Below are positions 12,880 to 14,427 of a stretch of DNA of 14,427 nt, in pieces (the first letter of the stretch is position 1; every line of letters starts with the position of its first letter). The notes under the pieces are model-generated. The model was not told the origin of the DNA. It saw only the letters and a program-made list of their open reading frames with translations, and did not search any database. Both the position numbers and the translations under genes were made by a program. The stretch comes from an uncultured bacterium (GTDB taxonomy: Bacteria; Actinomycetota; Coriobacteriia; Coriobacteriales; Coriobacteriaceae): contig CATWBO010000042.1 of the NCBI GenBank assembly GCA_958349055.1, positions 1-14,427 of the forward strand. The letters are read 5' to 3'.

Positions 12880-13434
12880 ATAGCTAAGTCTGATGACACC
12901 CGCATCAACGACGAGATCACCGCATCTTCGTGCCGTTTGATTGGCGTCGATGGCTCTCAGCTCGGCCTGTTCGCCATCCGCGATGCCCAGCGCGTTGCTG
13001 ACGATCAGGGTCTCGACCTGGTCGAGATCGCTCCCAACGCGGAGCCGCCGGTCTGCAAGGTCATGGACTACGGTAAGTTCAAGTACCAGCAGGCCATGAA
13101 GGCTAAGGCCGCTCGTAAGAACCAGTCCAAGGTCGAGGTCAAGGAAATGAAGTTCCGACCCAAGATCGACGTTGGCGACTACGAGACCAAGAAGGGTCAC
13201 GTTCTGCGTTTCCTCAAGAAGGGCGCACGCGTTAAGATCACCATCATGTTCCGCGGCCGTGAGATGGCTCACCCGGAGCAGGGCCTTAACGTTCTCGAGC
13301 GTCTCGCCGAGGATCTCAAGCCTTACGCTACGGTCGAGTCCAAGCCTAAGATGGAAGGCCGTAACATGCTTATGCTGCTCGCCCCGATTAAGGGCGCCTT
13401 CGATGAGGATAAAGCGGCAAGCGATAGCAAGTAA
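12880..13434 (+). CDS. infC: Translation initiation factor IF-3
   Basis: This 184-residue IF3 binds the 30S subunit, keeps it apart from 50S and checks start codons and initiator tRNA. The N-terminal domain has TRINDEI, LDLVEIAPNAEPPVCKVMDYGK and a basic linker (KAKAARKNQSKVEVKEMKFRP). The C-terminal domain has KKGARVKITIMFRGREMAHPEQG. The start is inferred to be ATA 12880 (protein MAKSDDTRIN), because GGAGGT sits 7 bases upstream. Other IF3 genes commonly use AUU or AUC, which IF3 itself discriminates against, giving autoregulation. The alternative is ATG 12865, adding five residues but lacking a ribosome binding site. It is the first gene of the operon with L35 and L20. Confidence 0.93.
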   Translation: MAKSDDTRINDEITASSCRLIGVDGSQLGLFAIRDAQRVADDQGLDLVEIAPNAEPPVCKVMDYGKFKYQQAMKAKAARKNQSKVEVKEMKFRPKIDVGDYETKKGHVLRFLKKGARVKITIMFRGREMAHPEQGLNVLERLAEDLKPYATVESKPKMEGRNMLMLLAPIKGAFDEDKAASDSK

Positions 13435-13466
13435 CTAGTGTTCTGTAACCGATTAAGGAGTATTTC

Positions 13467-13658
13467 ATGCCTAAGATGAAGTCCCACAGCGGCACCAAGA
13501 AGCGTTTCCGCAAGACTGGTACCGGCAAGCTTATGCGCGCCAAGGCTTTCAAGAGCCACATCCTGAGCAAGAAGTCCACCAAGCGTAAGCGTGGCTTCCG
13601 TCAGGAGACCGAGATCGCCGCTGCCGACCGCAAGGTCATCAAGTCGCGTCTCGCCTAA
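13467..13658 (+). CDS. rpmI: 50S ribosomal protein L35
   Basis: This 63-residue, very basic protein has the L35 signature: MPKMKSHSGTKKRFRKTGTG at the start, then KAFKSHILSKKSTKRKR and a C-terminal DRKVIKSRL. Length is normal for bacteria. AAGGAG at 13455-13460 lies 6 bases before the ATG. It sits 32 bases after infC and 45 before rplT, the conserved infC-rpmI-rplT order. Confidence 0.97.
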   Translation: MPKMKSHSGTKKRFRKTGTGKLMRAKAFKSHILSKKSTKRKRGFRQETEIAAADRKVIKSRLA

Positions 13659-13703
13659 GTTCGCGTTCCCGTTTTCGTTTTACCATCTAGGAGTTGATAG
13701 AAC

Positions 13704-14063
13704 ATGGCACGTATTAAGCGCGCTGTTGCCGCCAAGAAGAAGCGCCGTACCGTTATGCACCGTGCGAAGGGTTACTACGGTGCCGCTTCGCGTACTTACA
13801 AGCATGCTAAAGAGCAGGTCCAGCACTCCCTGCAGTATCAGTATCGTGATCGCCGCAACAAGAAGCGCGAGATTCGTTCTCTCTGGATCACTCGTATCAA
13901 CGCTGCTGCTCGCCTGAACGATATTTCTTACTCTCAGTTCATGCACGGCCTGAAGGTTGCCGGCATCGAGCTCGACCGCAAGGTCCTGGCTCAGATGGCT
14001 TACGAGGACATCGAGTCCTTCAACGAGCTGGCTACCATCGCCAAGAAGGCTCTCGAGGCCTAA
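13704..14063 (+). CDS. rplT: 50S ribosomal protein L20
   Basis: This 119-residue basic protein binds 23S rRNA early in 50S assembly and in many bacteria also represses its own operon. Typical blocks are ARIKRAVAAKKKRRTVM, KGYYGAASRTYKHAKEQV, YRDRRNKKREIRSLWITRIN and YSQFMHGLKVAGIELDRKVL. TAGGAG lies 10 bases before the ATG. It ends the operon and is followed by a strong terminator 20 bases later. Its presence makes the long structured leader before infC a plausible L20 target. Confidence 0.97.
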   Translation: MARIKRAVAAKKKRRTVMHRAKGYYGAASRTYKHAKEQVQHSLQYQYRDRRNKKREIRSLWITRINAAARLNDISYSQFMHGLKVAGIELDRKVLAQMAYEDIESFNELATIAKKALEA

Positions 14064-14082
14064 TAGATTCTCTTGAATCGCT

Positions 14083-14120
14083 AGGGGAGTGTCGCGTTGT
14101 ACGCGGCGCTCCCTCTTTTT
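14083..14120 (+). terminator. Terminator of infC-rpmI-rplT
   Basis: GGGGAGTGTCGCGT pairs with ACGCGGCGCTCCCT across a TGT loop, with a few G.T pairs. CTTTTT follows. A small GATTC-TCTT-GAATC hairpin precedes it (14066-14079). Confidence 0.85.
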
Positions 14121-14133
14121 ATCTGAAGCGCGG

Positions 14134-14161
14134 TTTACATTGCTAAAAGCGCGGGTAGATA
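14134..14161 (+). promoter_or_regulatory. Promoter-like sequence after rplT
   Basis: TTTACA (14134-14139), a 16-base spacer and TAGATA (14156-14161). It points right into a region with no plus-strand ORF, so the product is likely an RNA or a gene beyond the edge. Confidence 0.4.
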
Positions 14162-14167
14162 GACACT

Positions 14168-14427
14168 TACAGGTGACCGATCTCTATATATTCCTGAACC
14201 AAAGGGTCATCATCTGATACGTGCGGAAGATCCGCACCAGTCTTTCTATTAGCTATAGAAAGCGATATGTTGTGTAGGACTTGTGAAGAGTGGAATTGAC
14301 GTCCCACAGAGCTTCGCGGTCTGGCAATATATCTCCTTGCCGCGCGGCTCGGTGGGACCGGATCAGCCGCAAGGCGTGCACCTTGAGAACCGGATACTGC
14401 GAGGATGGACACTACTTCAGTGTCGCA
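14168..14427 (+). other. Structured non-coding stretch, possible rRNA operon leader
   Basis: No convincing protein gene is present. Hairpins are dense. GTGCGGA-AGA-TCCGCAC lies at 14221-14237 and CTTTCTAT/ATAGAAAG at 14242-14262. A long stem has outer arms GTCCCAC and GTGGGAC at 14301-14358 and inner GAGC and CGCGG pairs. GACACT-ACTTC-AGTGTC lies at 14408-14424. Between the last two hairpins, CCTTGAGAACCGGATA (14381-14396) resembles the TTTGAGAACT-type boxA stretch of actinobacterial rRNA leaders and spacers. I infer that a 16S or 23S rRNA gene may follow beyond the window; this is not proven. Confidence 0.4.

Noticed and set aside
14167..14412. Minus-strand ORF of 81 codons at the right edge
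   Set aside because: It starts at GTG just after an in-frame TGA, with no good ribosome binding site. It crosses several strong hairpins and the boxA-like motif, and the protein resembles nothing I recognise. A decayed gene cannot be fully excluded.
1..14427. CRISPR array or defence island
   Set aside because: No regularly spaced direct repeats and no cas, restriction-modification or toxin-antitoxin genes were found. The only repeats are two-copy or palindromic.

Overview
The window is a stretch of bacterial chromosome. GC-rich codon use, the gene families present, and a RecJ protein carrying a helicase domain next to a bifunctional Rel suggest a coriobacterium, most likely Collinsella or a close relative. 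This assignment rests on pattern recognition, not on a database search. No phage, plasmid, IS transposase or CRISPR array is visible.

Layout. Positions 1-190 hold a strong terminator for a gene to the left and a long inverted repeat. Positions 248-1726 carry a two-gene, translationally coupled unit: cutC and a GalT-like (DUF4931-type) HIT-superfamily protein. On the minus strand, 1757-2755 encodes a bile acid:sodium symporter (BASS) family transporter. A divergent intergenic region with a TATAAT-type promoter leads into 3032-8695. That unit holds a 1095-residue RecJ exonuclease fused to a RecQ-like helicase and, 15 bases later, rel, the (p)ppGpp synthetase/hydrolase. Next come a metallo-beta-lactamase-fold hydrolase (8780-9463) and class II fructose-bisphosphate aldolase (9658-10524). 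The aldolase is the gene whose codons look most optimised. A palindromic repeat region (10545-10769) precedes a transglutaminase-like protein (10875-12308).

The right part is translation machinery. tRNA-Leu(CAA) is followed by its terminator and by a hairpin-rich segment that ends in a second copy of the tRNA 3' end plus terminator. The infC-rpmI-rplT operon (IF3, L35, L20) follows, with a long leader that ends in an intrinsic terminator just before the infC ribosome binding site. The best start codon for infC is a non-canonical AUA. After the rplT terminator, the last 300 bases hold a promoter-like sequence and strong RNA hairpins but no convincing protein gene. They also hold a boxA-like stretch of the kind found in actinobacterial rRNA leaders and spacers, so an rRNA operon may begin just past the right edge.

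The signals most worth checking are the RecJ-helicase fusion, the infC leader (attenuator plus AUA start), the tRNA-Leu 3'-end duplication around a structured insert, and the two families of intergenic palindromes.
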